From Dehalococcoidia bacterium (GTDB taxonomy: Bacteria > Chloroflexota > Dehalococcoidia > Dehalococcoidales > G020351185): a DNA stretch of 5,149 nt. The notes beneath the pieces were generated by a model, which saw only the letters and a program-made list of their open reading frames with translations, made no database searches and had not been told where the DNA came from. The position numbers and the translations under genes were made by a program. Positions 1 through 5,149 of this stretch are shown here, piece after piece; the first letter of the stretch is position 1, and every line of letters starts with the position of its first letter. The stretch covers positions 1 to 5,149 of the forward strand of contig DAOWJL010000030.1 in assembly GCA_030640385.1 (NCBI GenBank), given 5' to 3'.

Positions 1-1
1 A

Positions 2-121
2 ACCGAGGCCAGGGTATTGATTGAGGAGTGGAGGAGGGAATATAATCAGGTACGTCTACATAGTGCCTTGGGTTATAGACCTCCTCCACCTGAGGCTGTA
101 ATACCGGTAACTCTAACTTAA
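2..121 (+). CDS. IS3-family-type transposase, C-terminal fragment (5' end outside window)
   Basis: An open frame enters from the left edge and stops at TAA 119-121, giving about 39 residues. It contains EEWRREYNQVRLHSALGYRP followed by PPPEA. This matches the C-terminal end of the DDE integrase-core domain (rve) of IS3-family transposases (OrfB), where a WR..YN..RPHSALGYRPP signature follows the catalytic glutamate. The catalytic DDE residues themselves lie to the left of the window and cannot be checked, so it is unknown whether the enzyme is intact. A putative terminal inverted repeat follows the stop within about 30 bp, as expected for the 3' end of such an element. The IS481 family has a similar C-terminus and is the main alternative. 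The family-level call is fairly secure; the subgroup is not. Confidence 0.8.
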   Translation, partial: TEARVLIEEWRREYNQVRLHSALGYRPPPPEAVIPVTLT

Positions 122-130
122 CAAGTGGTA

Positions 131-150
131 TACCTTATGGGGACAGGACA
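131..150 (+). repeat. Putative right terminal inverted repeat (IRR) of the insertion sequence
   Basis: Read on the minus strand from 150, the end is TGTCCTGTCCCCATAAGG. It begins with TG and has the C-rich CTGxCCCC pattern common at IS3-family ends. It lies 10-29 bp beyond the transposase stop and abuts the permease remnant. Because TGTCC occurs twice in a row, the true tip could be position 150 or 145. The host reading frame favours 145, because codons 145-153 would then continue the permease motif R-T-R-E-I-G. The IS tip pattern favours 150. The left repeat is outside the window, so this is an inference from one end only. Confidence 0.5.
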
Positions 151-321
151 CGGGAGATAGGTGTTATGAAGGCTGTTGGTGCCACCAAAGGAACAATTCG
201 CCTGCTATTCACCACTGAAGGTGGTATCCTCGGTTTCCTGGGGGGCCTTATAGGAGTAGCCATAGTCTGGATTTTAGGTCAGCTGCTCACCCATCTTTTA
301 GCTTTGATATATCCCGCTTAA
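151..321 (+). pseudogene. FtsX/MacB-type ABC transporter permease, 3' remnant interrupted by an IS
   Basis: The frame running from the IS boundary to TAA 319-321 encodes about 56 residues. It starts REIGVMKAVGATKGTIRLLF, then has a glycine-rich hydrophobic stretch (GGILGFLGGLIGVAIVWILG) and ends LIYPA. The (T)REIGxMKAxGA motif, followed by a final transmembrane helix, is the hallmark of the C-terminal FtsX-like permease domain of MacB/LolC/FtsX exporter permeases. Full-length members are about 380-650 residues with several membrane helices; only the last one is present here. No start codon or ribosome site suited to this fragment is seen. It is therefore most likely the stranded 3' end of a gene split by the adjacent insertion sequence. 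The frame is open back to 91 across the IS end, but that portion has no family similarity. The rest of the gene may lie left of the IS. Confidence 0.72.
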
Positions 322-402
322 TCTTGTCCCTGTAGTAAAATTAATACTTCAGCGGGTATTCTTCATACATACTCAACTGTGAATGGGAATTGATAGGCAT
401 AG
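322..402. other. Short convergent intergenic region between permease remnant and hypE
   Basis: These 81 bp separate the plus-strand permease remnant from the minus-strand 3' end of hypE, so transcription converges here. The region is AT-rich and has no plausible gene. A six-base inverted repeat (CCCGCT 313-318, AGCGGG 351-356) brackets a 32-base loop. It could form a weak hairpin but lacks a compact stem followed by a clear U-run, so no terminator is called. Confidence 0.4.
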
Positions 403-1410
403 CTAGCAGATTCGAGGAAGAAGGTCACCGGTTAACATCCTTATAATACGTGATGTACCAAGACCTGTTTTCATCACCACCGTGCCCAGATGCTCAGCAA
501 CTACCCGGCCGATAACGACGGCACCAACGCCATATTTATTTTGTCTCATTTGTTCAATTAGTCTCTTAACTTTACTAGGTGGCGCAATGGCAACAAGTTT
601 GCCCTCGTTGGCAATATACAGCGGATCAAGGCCCAGAAGTTCACATATTGCCTGCACCGGTGGGGTAACTTTTATGGTATCTTCCTCTATCAGAATACCT
701 ACCTTTGATTGAGCAGCGAATTCGTTGAGTGTTGTCGCCAGTCCGCCACGGGTAGGGTCACGCAGGCAGTGAATATCATTGCATACATCTAACATATTCG
801 CCACCAGGCTATTCAATGGAGCACAGTCGCTTTCCAGGGGGCTTGAGAACTTTAACCCTTCTCGCTGGCTCATAATAGTAATACCGTGCTCACCTATACT
901 ACCGCTAAGTATGATGACATCGCCTGGTTGAGCATTTGAGCCGGAGATATTTACCTCTTCCGGTACGATGCCGATACCCGATGTATTTATGAAAATCTTA
1001 TCGACAGAACCTTTGTTTACAACTTTTGTATCACCGGTAACTATCTCAACTCCGGCTTCCTTAGCTCCCTCTTTAATAGAATCCACAATTCTCTCAAGAT
1101 CCGTGGTTGAAAATCCTTCCTCCAGTATAAAGGAAAGACTTAAATATAGAGGGCTAGCACCGCTCATTGCCAGATCATTGACCGTTCCACAAACCGCCAG
1201 TCTACCGATGTCGCCACCGGGAAAGAAAATGGGGCTGACTACATAACTATCTGTGGTGAATGCTATCTTTCCACCCACTTCGAGCACCGCCGAATCATCT
1301 AGCTTTTCCAGCCAGGTGTTACTCAGCTTGTTCAAAAAGTTTTTGGCTATCAGGTCGTGGTACATCTTGCCTCCGCTACCATGGGATAGCAGTATCTTAT
1401 CCACTTTCAT
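403..1410 (-). CDS. hypE: HypE, carbamoyl-dehydratase of [NiFe]-hydrogenase maturation
   Basis: HypE receives a carbamoyl group from HypF on its C-terminal cysteine and dehydrates it with ATP to a thiocyanate. It then passes the CN to the iron on the HypC-HypD complex in the cytoplasm. The 335-residue product has the usual length of the family. It shows the PurM/AIR-synthase fold signatures: LSHGSGGK near the N-terminus, the DDSAV segment, FFPGGDIGRLAVCGTVNDLA at about residues 62-81, GDTKVV at about 126-131, and CLRDPTRGGLATTLNE at about 215-230. It ends in the diagnostic PRIC with the acceptor cysteine as the last residue (335), so it should be active. The start at 1410 is preferred because GAGG lies 3 bases upstream. 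An in-frame ATG at 1419 would add three residues but has no ribosome site. It overlaps the 3' end of hypD and is the last gene of the cluster. Confidence 0.97.
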   Translation of the reverse strand: MKVDKILLSHGSGGKMYHDLIAKNFLNKLSNTWLEKLDDSAVLEVGGKIAFTTDSYVVSPIFFPGGDIGRLAVCGTVNDLAMSGASPLYLSLSFILEEGFSTTDLERIVDSIKEGAKEAGVEIVTGDTKVVNKGSVDKIFINTSGIGIVPEEVNISGSNAQPGDVIILSGSIGEHGITIMSQREGLKFSSPLESDCAPLNSLVANMLDVCNDIHCLRDPTRGGLATTLNEFAAQSKVGILIEEDTIKVTPPVQAICELLGLDPLYIANEGKLVAIAPPSKVKRLIEQMRQNKYGVGAVVIGRVVAEHLGTVVMKTGLGTSRIIRMLTGDLLPRIC

Positions 1411-2491
1411 TGACCTCATAAAGATAGTAAGTTGAACACGCCCCCTCGTAGGATACCATACACGGACCTACCGGCTGCTCTGGGGTACAAACGCGGCGAA
1501 AGAGGCTGCAATCTGTCGGTTTCTTGGTGCCTCTTAATACCTGTCCGCACAGACAGCCTTCTGGCTCCCGGCTGGTGGCAATTTCCACCGGGAATTTTAA
1601 CTCGGCATCGAACTGCCTGTATTTATTACCCAGCTTAAGACCGCTACTAGCTACTTCGCCGACACCACGCCAGCGTACCGGAATAATATCAAAAACCTGT
1701 TCCATTATCTCCAAAGCCTTGATGTTTCCTTCGCGACCAACGCCGCGGCGGTAGGCTATCTCCACCCTGGGTTTATCTTCCTCAATTTGTGAGATAAGCA
1801 TATCAATTGCCTGCAGGATATCCAGTGCTTCAAAGCCGGAGACCACGCAGGCGATACCATAATCATGGGGGATAAACTCGTATAGCTTTGAGCCGATGAT
1901 AACGCTCACATGACCGGGGCAGATAATACCATCCAGATCTACCTCTCCGGCATCCAGCAGGGCTTTTATCACTGGAGGGCACAGTTTTGCCAGCGAAAGC
2001 ACGTTGTAGTTATCAATACCGTCAGCTTCTGCCTGTAACACCGAGGCGGCAATAGTGGGCGCCGTCGTCTCAAAGCCGACACCCAGAAATATAACGTCCC
2101 TTTCAGGATTTGCCCGGGCTATATCCAGTGCATCCATAGTTGAATAGACAACGCGGACATCGCTACCTTCAGCCTTTACCTGCTGCAGGCTGCCAGAGGT
2201 GCCCGGCACCTTCAGCATATCGCCGAAGGTGCACAGAACTATATTGGGTATTTGGGCTATGGCAATCGCCCTATCTATATCAGCAGTATCGGTAACACAG
2301 ACCGGGCAGCCGGGGCCGGAAAGCATCTCTACTGTCGACGGCATTAACTGGCGGATGCCATACTTGAAAATAGCCACTGTATGGCTGCCACAGAATTCCA
2401 TCAGCCTGACATTTCTGGTTGACCTTCTGTTAATAATATCAACCAGAGCTCCTGCCAGCTCAGGATTGCGAAAATCTTCGGTTAATTTCAT
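1397..2491 (-). CDS. hypD: HypD, iron-sulfur scaffold for Fe(CN)2CO assembly
   Basis: HypD forms a complex with HypC on which the Fe(CN)2CO moiety of [NiFe]-hydrogenases is built. It accepts cyanide from HypE and uses a [4Fe-4S] cluster for redox chemistry. The 364-residue product has the normal family length. Conserved motifs are MEFCGSHT with C34, GPGCPVCVT with C62 and C65, CTFGDMLKVPG (about 87-97), GVGFETTAPT (about 137-146) and CPGHVSVIIG (about 191-200). A cysteine-rich C-terminal segment (C313, C315, C328, C335, C344, C352) supplies the cluster ligands. All signature residues are present. ATG at 2491 is the chosen start, within the 3' end of hypC (32 bp overlap). Only a weak AGAAG precedes it, so its translation is probably coupled to hypC. 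Confidence 0.98.
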   Translation of the reverse strand: MKLTEDFRNPELAGALVDIINRRSTRNVRLMEFCGSHTVAIFKYGIRQLMPSTVEMLSGPGCPVCVTDTADIDRAIAIAQIPNIVLCTFGDMLKVPGTSGSLQQVKAEGSDVRVVYSTMDALDIARANPERDVIFLGVGFETTAPTIAASVLQAEADGIDNYNVLSLAKLCPPVIKALLDAGEVDLDGIICPGHVSVIIGSKLYEFIPHDYGIACVVSGFEALDILQAIDMLISQIEEDKPRVEIAYRRGVGREGNIKALEIMEQVFDIIPVRWRGVGEVASSGLKLGNKYRQFDAELKFPVEIATSREPEGCLCGQVLRGTKKPTDCSLFRRVCTPEQPVGPCMVSYEGACSTYYLYEVNESG

Positions 2492-2696
2492 TTAAACTTC
2501 TAAAAAGATTAAGAGTTTCCTCGGCTTCTTTTTGGTCGATCACTTTTATGGAAAAGCCGGCGTGAAGAAGGATATGATCGCCGATAGCAACCTCGGGGGT
2601 CAAATAAGTGCTTATTTTGCGACTAACGCCGTCAATTTCCACTTCCGCTTTCGTTCCGTCTATTGCTTTTACCAGTGCTGGAACAGCAAGGCACAT
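2460..2696 (-). CDS. hypC: HypC/HybG family hydrogenase maturation chaperone
   Basis: HypC is a small chaperone that binds the iron centre with HypD, then escorts it to the precursor of the hydrogenase large subunit. The 78-residue product has the expected size. It opens with MCLAVP, in which Cys2 (exposed after removal of Met1) is the essential iron/large-subunit ligand. It also has GDHILLHAGFSI around residues 39-50, with the conserved histidine H45. The middle segment (EVEIDGVSRKIS) fits the OB-like beta barrel. The gene starts one base after the hypF stop (TGA-T-ATG). Its ribosome site, GGAGG, lies inside the 3' end of hypF. Its own 3' end overlaps hypD by 32 bp. HypC and its paralogue HybG cannot be separated from sequence alone; the position beside hypD supports HypC. 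Confidence 0.96.
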   Translation of the reverse strand: MCLAVPALVKAIDGTKAEVEIDGVSRKISTYLTPEVAIGDHILLHAGFSIKVIDQKEAEETLNLFRSLNEINRRFSQS

Positions 2697-2697
2697 A

Positions 2698-5007
2698 TCA
2701 ACTATCCTCCGCCATAAAGTTGGCGATTACCGCCTGGCCTAAAGAAATACAGGCGTCGTTAGTAGGTACCCGGCCGTGGGTTAGGACGTCAAATTTAGAC
2801 CTTGCAAGCATACATAGTGTAAGTTTCAAGAGCAACCTGTTCTGGAATACCCCACCACTCAAAGCTATCCTTGAAATACCCGTACTTTTGGATATCCGAC
2901 AACAGACATCGGTTATCATCTGCGCTACTGTCAAATGAAAGCGATAGGCTATTTCAGATTCGGATACACCTTTCTTCAAATCCGATATAATAGCGTATAA
3001 GGTCTCGCCAAAGCAAATGCTATAAATTCCATTTTCTTTAACAACTACAAAAGGGTAGCTATTAACATAAGATTGATCGGCATCCATAGCCGCCATCTCC
3101 AGTTCAATGGCTGCCTGGGCTTCGTAATCTATCTCGCTTCTTATACCGATGAGGGCCGAGACGGCATCAAACAGACGGCCGCAGCTGGAAGTCAGTGGTG
3201 TATTTATACCCTTATCAATTTGCTGTTCCAGAATTGCAAGTTCCTGCCTGTCTACCCCCTGAATAAAGGAGAGGCTTTCCAATGATTCTTTACCTAAAAG
3301 GCTATAAATATAGCTGGCTGCCGTCCGATAAGGCTTTTTAATGGCTGTATCACCACCGGGCAGGGGCATATATTCCAGATGTCCCAGTCGCTCAAAACCT
3401 TTGTAGTCCGCTACCAGTAACTCGCCTCCCCAGATACATCCGTCACTGCCGTAACCGGTGCCGTCAAAGGCAACGCCGATAACCGGCTCATCTACCCTGT
3501 TCTCCACCATGCAGCTGACAATATGGGCATGGTGATGTTGAACAGGATAGATTTTGACTTCCGCATTTGCCCTAACAATCTCACGGGCATAGTTAGTGCT
3601 CAGATAATCGGGGTGCAAATCATGGGCGATTACCTCTGGCTCTATACTAAAAAGTTTTTTATACAGTTCTATAGTATTGCTAAAATGCTCTAATGTTTCC
3701 AGGTTTTCCATATCGGCAATGTGCTGGCTGATAAAGGCGTATTCATCCCGGGCCAGACAGAAGGTGTTTTTTAGCTCACCGCCGCAGGCAAGTATCCGCC
3801 TGGACTTATAGGGGAGATGAATAGGGGAGGGGGAATAACCACGCGCTCGCCGGATAATCTGCGGTTTACCCACCACCATGACAACGCTATCATCATAGCG
3901 GACATAGATATCACGGTTATGTAATAGAAAATAATCTGCTATGTTCCCCAACCTATGTAGTGCTTCATTGTTATCTTTAGCTATAGGCTCTTCACTCAGG
4001 TTGCCGCTTGTCATAACAAGTGGTATGGCTGTTTCTTTAAGCAGTATGTGATGTAATGGAGTATAGGGCAGCATTACTCCTTGATATTTGAGATTTGGTG
4101 CAACCAGTTTGGATAGGTCGGAGTTTTCCCGCCACCTGACCAGCAATATCGGGCTCTGCGGCGCAAGTAGAAGCTCCGCTTCCTCGTTTGAAATATGGCA
4201 GTGCTTTCTGGCTTCCTCGAGGCTGGCAAACATAACCGCCAGTGGTTTTGCCGGTCGTTGCTTCCTTTTTCTCAGTAAAGCTACGGCTTTATCGTTTGTA
4301 GCATCGCAGGCTAATAAATAACCACCCAAACCCTTGATTGCAATGATGTTCCCTTCAAGTAATAGCTTACAGGCAAGGGTCATGGCACCATCACTTTCAG
4401 TGATAACATTGCCTTTTCTATCAGCCAGTTTAAGATGAGGTCCACAAACCGGGCAGGCGTTGGGCTGGGCATGAAAGCGCCTGTTTGACGGCTCGTCGTA
4501 TTCCTGCTGGCACTGAGGACACATACGAAAACCGGCCATAGTGGTGCGGGAGCGATCATAGGGGATTTCTTTTATAATGGTAAAGCGTGGTCCGCAGTTG
4601 GTACAGTTTGTAAAGGGATAGCGGTAGCGCCGGTCATAAGGATTCATTATCTCTGCCAGGCATGCCGTGCAGGTAGAGATATCCGGGGAGACGAGCTGAT
4701 ATCTACCCTCCTGTGCCTGACTTATCTCTATTTTAAAGCCCTCATAGCCAACAACCGATTGACGTGTAATCCTAATATCCTCAATATAGCTGATGGGTGG
4801 TGCCTCTGTTTCAAGCTGCTTAAAAAAAACATTCAGGGCTTCTTCTTTACCCTCTATATTAATTTCCACGTTACCGGAGGTATTACGCACCCAGCCGCTT
4901 AAATCATTATCACTGGCTATCCGGTAAATAAAGGGCCTGAAGCCCACACCCTGGACGATGCCGTAAACCTCAAGGCTGAGGCTCCGTATTGTCTTTGCCA
5001 AAGCCAC
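2698..5007 (-). CDS. hypF: HypF, carbamoyltransferase of [NiFe]-hydrogenase maturation
   Basis: HypF uses carbamoyl phosphate and ATP to make a carbamoyl adenylate and transfers the carbamoyl group to the terminal cysteine of HypE, the first step of cyanide ligand synthesis. The 769-residue product (numbered from GTG 5007) has all domains in order. An acylphosphatase domain (about 8-92) carries VYGIVQGVGFRPF with R24, and N42 in GWVRNTSG. A double zinc finger follows with four CxxC pairs at C113/C116, C135/C138, C163/C166 and C185/C188, spaced 18, 24 and 18 as is canonical. Next come a YrdC-like domain (about 205-390: KGLGGYLLACDA, KRKQRPAKPLAVM, MTSGNLSEEPI) and a Kae1-like domain (about 400-765: VQHHHAHIVSC, AFDGTGYGSDG, LSGGVFQNRLL). 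The start is non-ATG: GTG at 5007 sits 5 bases after AGGAGG. A TTG at 5025 would add six residues but overlaps that site; TTG at 5001 is also possible. The late motif reads NDACISLGQ where NDGG is usual. Confidence 0.97.
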   Translation of the reverse strand: MALAKTIRSLSLEVYGIVQGVGFRPFIYRIASDNDLSGWVRNTSGNVEINIEGKEEALNVFFKQLETEAPPISYIEDIRITRQSVVGYEGFKIEISQAQEGRYQLVSPDISTCTACLAEIMNPYDRRYRYPFTNCTNCGPRFTIIKEIPYDRSRTTMAGFRMCPQCQQEYDEPSNRRFHAQPNACPVCGPHLKLADRKGNVITESDGAMTLACKLLLEGNIIAIKGLGGYLLACDATNDKAVALLRKRKQRPAKPLAVMFASLEEARKHCHISNEEAELLLAPQSPILLVRWRENSDLSKLVAPNLKYQGVMLPYTPLHHILLKETAIPLVMTSGNLSEEPIAKDNNEALHRLGNIADYFLLHNRDIYVRYDDSVVMVVGKPQIIRRARGYSPSPIHLPYKSRRILACGGELKNTFCLARDEYAFISQHIADMENLETLEHFSNTIELYKKLFSIEPEVIAHDLHPDYLSTNYAREIVRANAEVKIYPVQHHHAHIVSCMVENRVDEPVIGVAFDGTGYGSDGCIWGGELLVADYKGFERLGHLEYMPLPGGDTAIKKPYRTAASYIYSLLGKESLESLSFIQGVDRQELAILEQQIDKGINTPLTSSCGRLFDAVSALIGIRSEIDYEAQAAIELEMAAMDADQSYVNSYPFVVVKENGIYSICFGETLYAIISDLKKGVSESEIAYRFHLTVAQMITDVCCRISKSTGISRIALSGGVFQNRLLLKLTLCMLARSKFDVLTHGRVPTNDACISLGQAVIANFMAEDS
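2706..2710 (-). promoter_or_regulatory. Ribosome binding site of hypC, inside hypF
   Basis: On the minus strand GGAGG lies within the last codons of hypF, nine bases before the hypC ATG. It supports the hypC start and means ribosomes finishing hypF pass directly over the hypC initiation region. Confidence 0.7.
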
Positions 5008-5012
5008 CACAA

Positions 5013-5018
5013 CCTCCT
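5013..5018 (-). promoter_or_regulatory. Strong ribosome binding site deciding the hypF start
   Basis: The minus strand reads AGGAGG here, a full match to the anti-Shine-Dalgarno core, followed by TTGTG and then GTG at 5007-5005. The spacing of 5 bases favours GTG 5007. The in-frame TTG at 5001 (11 bases away) is the next candidate. TTG at 5025 lies upstream of this site and cannot use it. Confidence 0.7.
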
Positions 5019-5069
5019 GATACAACCTCGTTGATATATAAATATTTTGTATTTAATGGCTATCGACAT
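5019..5069 (-). other. AT-rich spacer upstream of hypF
   Basis: This short, strongly AT-rich gap separates the upstream gene from the hypF ribosome site. TA-rich hexamers (around TATTTATATATC) could act as a -10 element, but no convincing -35 at proper spacing lies within the gap. A TTGACC inside the upstream gene has only a poor partner. No terminator hairpin is visible, so readthrough from the upstream gene is the simplest model. Confidence 0.35.
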
Positions 5070-5149
5070 TTACTTGATTTCGGTTAATATGAGGTCAATA
5101 ATCCCGGGTACAGCCTGTTCAATCCTTTCTGATAAGCCTATTCCAAAGG
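5070..5149 (-). CDS. Probable hydrogenase maturation endopeptidase, C-terminal fragment (5' end outside window)
   Basis: A frame entering from the right edge on the minus strand ends at TAA (5072-5070). It encodes 26 codons that include FGIGLSERIEQAVP and end DLILTEIK. A G.LS..(I/V)..A(V/L)P..(I/V)(D/E)L(I/V)L.E(I/L) pattern is typical of the C-terminus of M52 peptidases (HyaD/HybD/HycI). These cut the C-terminal tail from the hydrogenase large subunit after Fe and Ni insertion. The location supports this: same strand, about 62 bp upstream of hypF, in a hydrogenase maturation cluster. The nickel-binding Asp/His residues are outside the window, so the call rests on a short tail plus context. 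Another protein with an amphipathic C-terminal helix cannot be excluded. Confidence 0.5.
   Translation of the reverse strand, partial: FGIGLSERIEQAVPGIIDLILTEIK

Larger units (their letters stand above)
1..150 (+). mobile_element. Right end of an IS3-family-type insertion sequence (partial)
   Basis: This is the 3' part of an insertion element: the transposase C-terminus (to 121), a short non-coding tail, and a putative terminal repeat ending near 145-150. Immediately to the right the sequence switches to a different protein family (ABC permease) in mid-domain, which marks the element boundary. The left end, the second inverted repeat and the other copy of the target duplication are not in the window. 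Confidence 0.7.

Noticed and set aside
91..321. A single fused ORF running from the IS tail into the permease fragment
   Set aside because: The frame is open from 91, but the part before about 145 overlaps the transposase 3' end in another frame and the IS terminus. It has no permease similarity and no credible start.
482..1435. Several plus-strand open frames of 60-92 codons opposite hypE
   Set aside because: They lie antisense to a well-conserved gene, have low-complexity Ser/Thr/Pro-rich products and no recognisable family or ribosome sites. They are shadows of hypE.
1432..2938. Plus-strand open frames of 61-98 codons opposite hypD, hypC and the 3' end of hypF
   Set aside because: They are antisense shadows of conserved genes with no independent coding evidence.
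3073..4321. Plus-strand open frames of 70 and 77 codons opposite hypF
   Set aside because: The reverse strand encodes intact, canonical HypF domains here; these antisense products match no family I recognise.
403..5007. Possibility that the cluster is a novel system rather than standard hydrogenase maturation
   Set aside because: All four proteins have canonical length, domain order and catalytic motifs (PRIC in HypE, MCLAVP in HypC, CGSHT and GCPVC in HypD, four CxxC pairs in HypF).
5075..5102. Possible -35/-10 promoter (TTGACC with AAGTAA 17 bases on) upstream of hypF
   Set aside because: The -10 match is poor and the -35 lies inside the coding tail of the upstream gene; AT-rich sequence yields such matches by chance.

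Overview
The window is dominated by a leftward (minus-strand) cluster of [NiFe]-hydrogenase maturation genes in the order hypF-hypC-hypD-hypE, occupying about 403-5007. All four are intact, full length and carry the expected catalytic and metal-binding residues. They are packed tightly: 1 bp between hypF and hypC, a 32 bp overlap hypC/hypD, and a 14 or 23 bp overlap hypD/hypE. This points to one transcript with translational coupling. HypF and HypE make the cyanide ligand from carbamoyl phosphate. HypC and HypD carry and assemble the Fe(CN)2CO unit that is delivered to the hydrogenase large subunit. The nickel-insertion genes hypA and hypB are not in the window.

At the right edge (5070-5149, minus strand), just upstream of hypF, lies the last 26 codons of another gene on the same strand. 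Its C-terminal sequence resembles that of hydrogenase maturation endopeptidases (HyaD/HybD/HycI, peptidase family M52). If so, the hydrogenase structural genes probably lie further right, and hypFCDE is the downstream part of a longer hydrogenase operon.

At the left edge (1-321, plus strand) the content is different and accessory. The C-terminus of an IS3-family-type transposase ends at 121 and is followed by a putative right terminal inverted repeat ending near 145-150. Immediately after it, the last ~57 codons of an FtsX/MacB-type ABC transporter permease begin in mid-motif (TREIGVMKAVGA). The most direct reading is an insertion sequence that interrupts a permease gene, leaving a 3' remnant next to and convergent with the hyp cluster.

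The organism is an anaerobic or facultatively anaerobic hydrogen-metabolising bacterium of moderate GC content. Lineage cannot be fixed from this window. The ordinary reading explains nearly all bases, and no novel system was found. The points worth a second look are the IS/permease junction, the truncated protease-like gene, the non-ATG start of hypF and a small motif variation in HypF.
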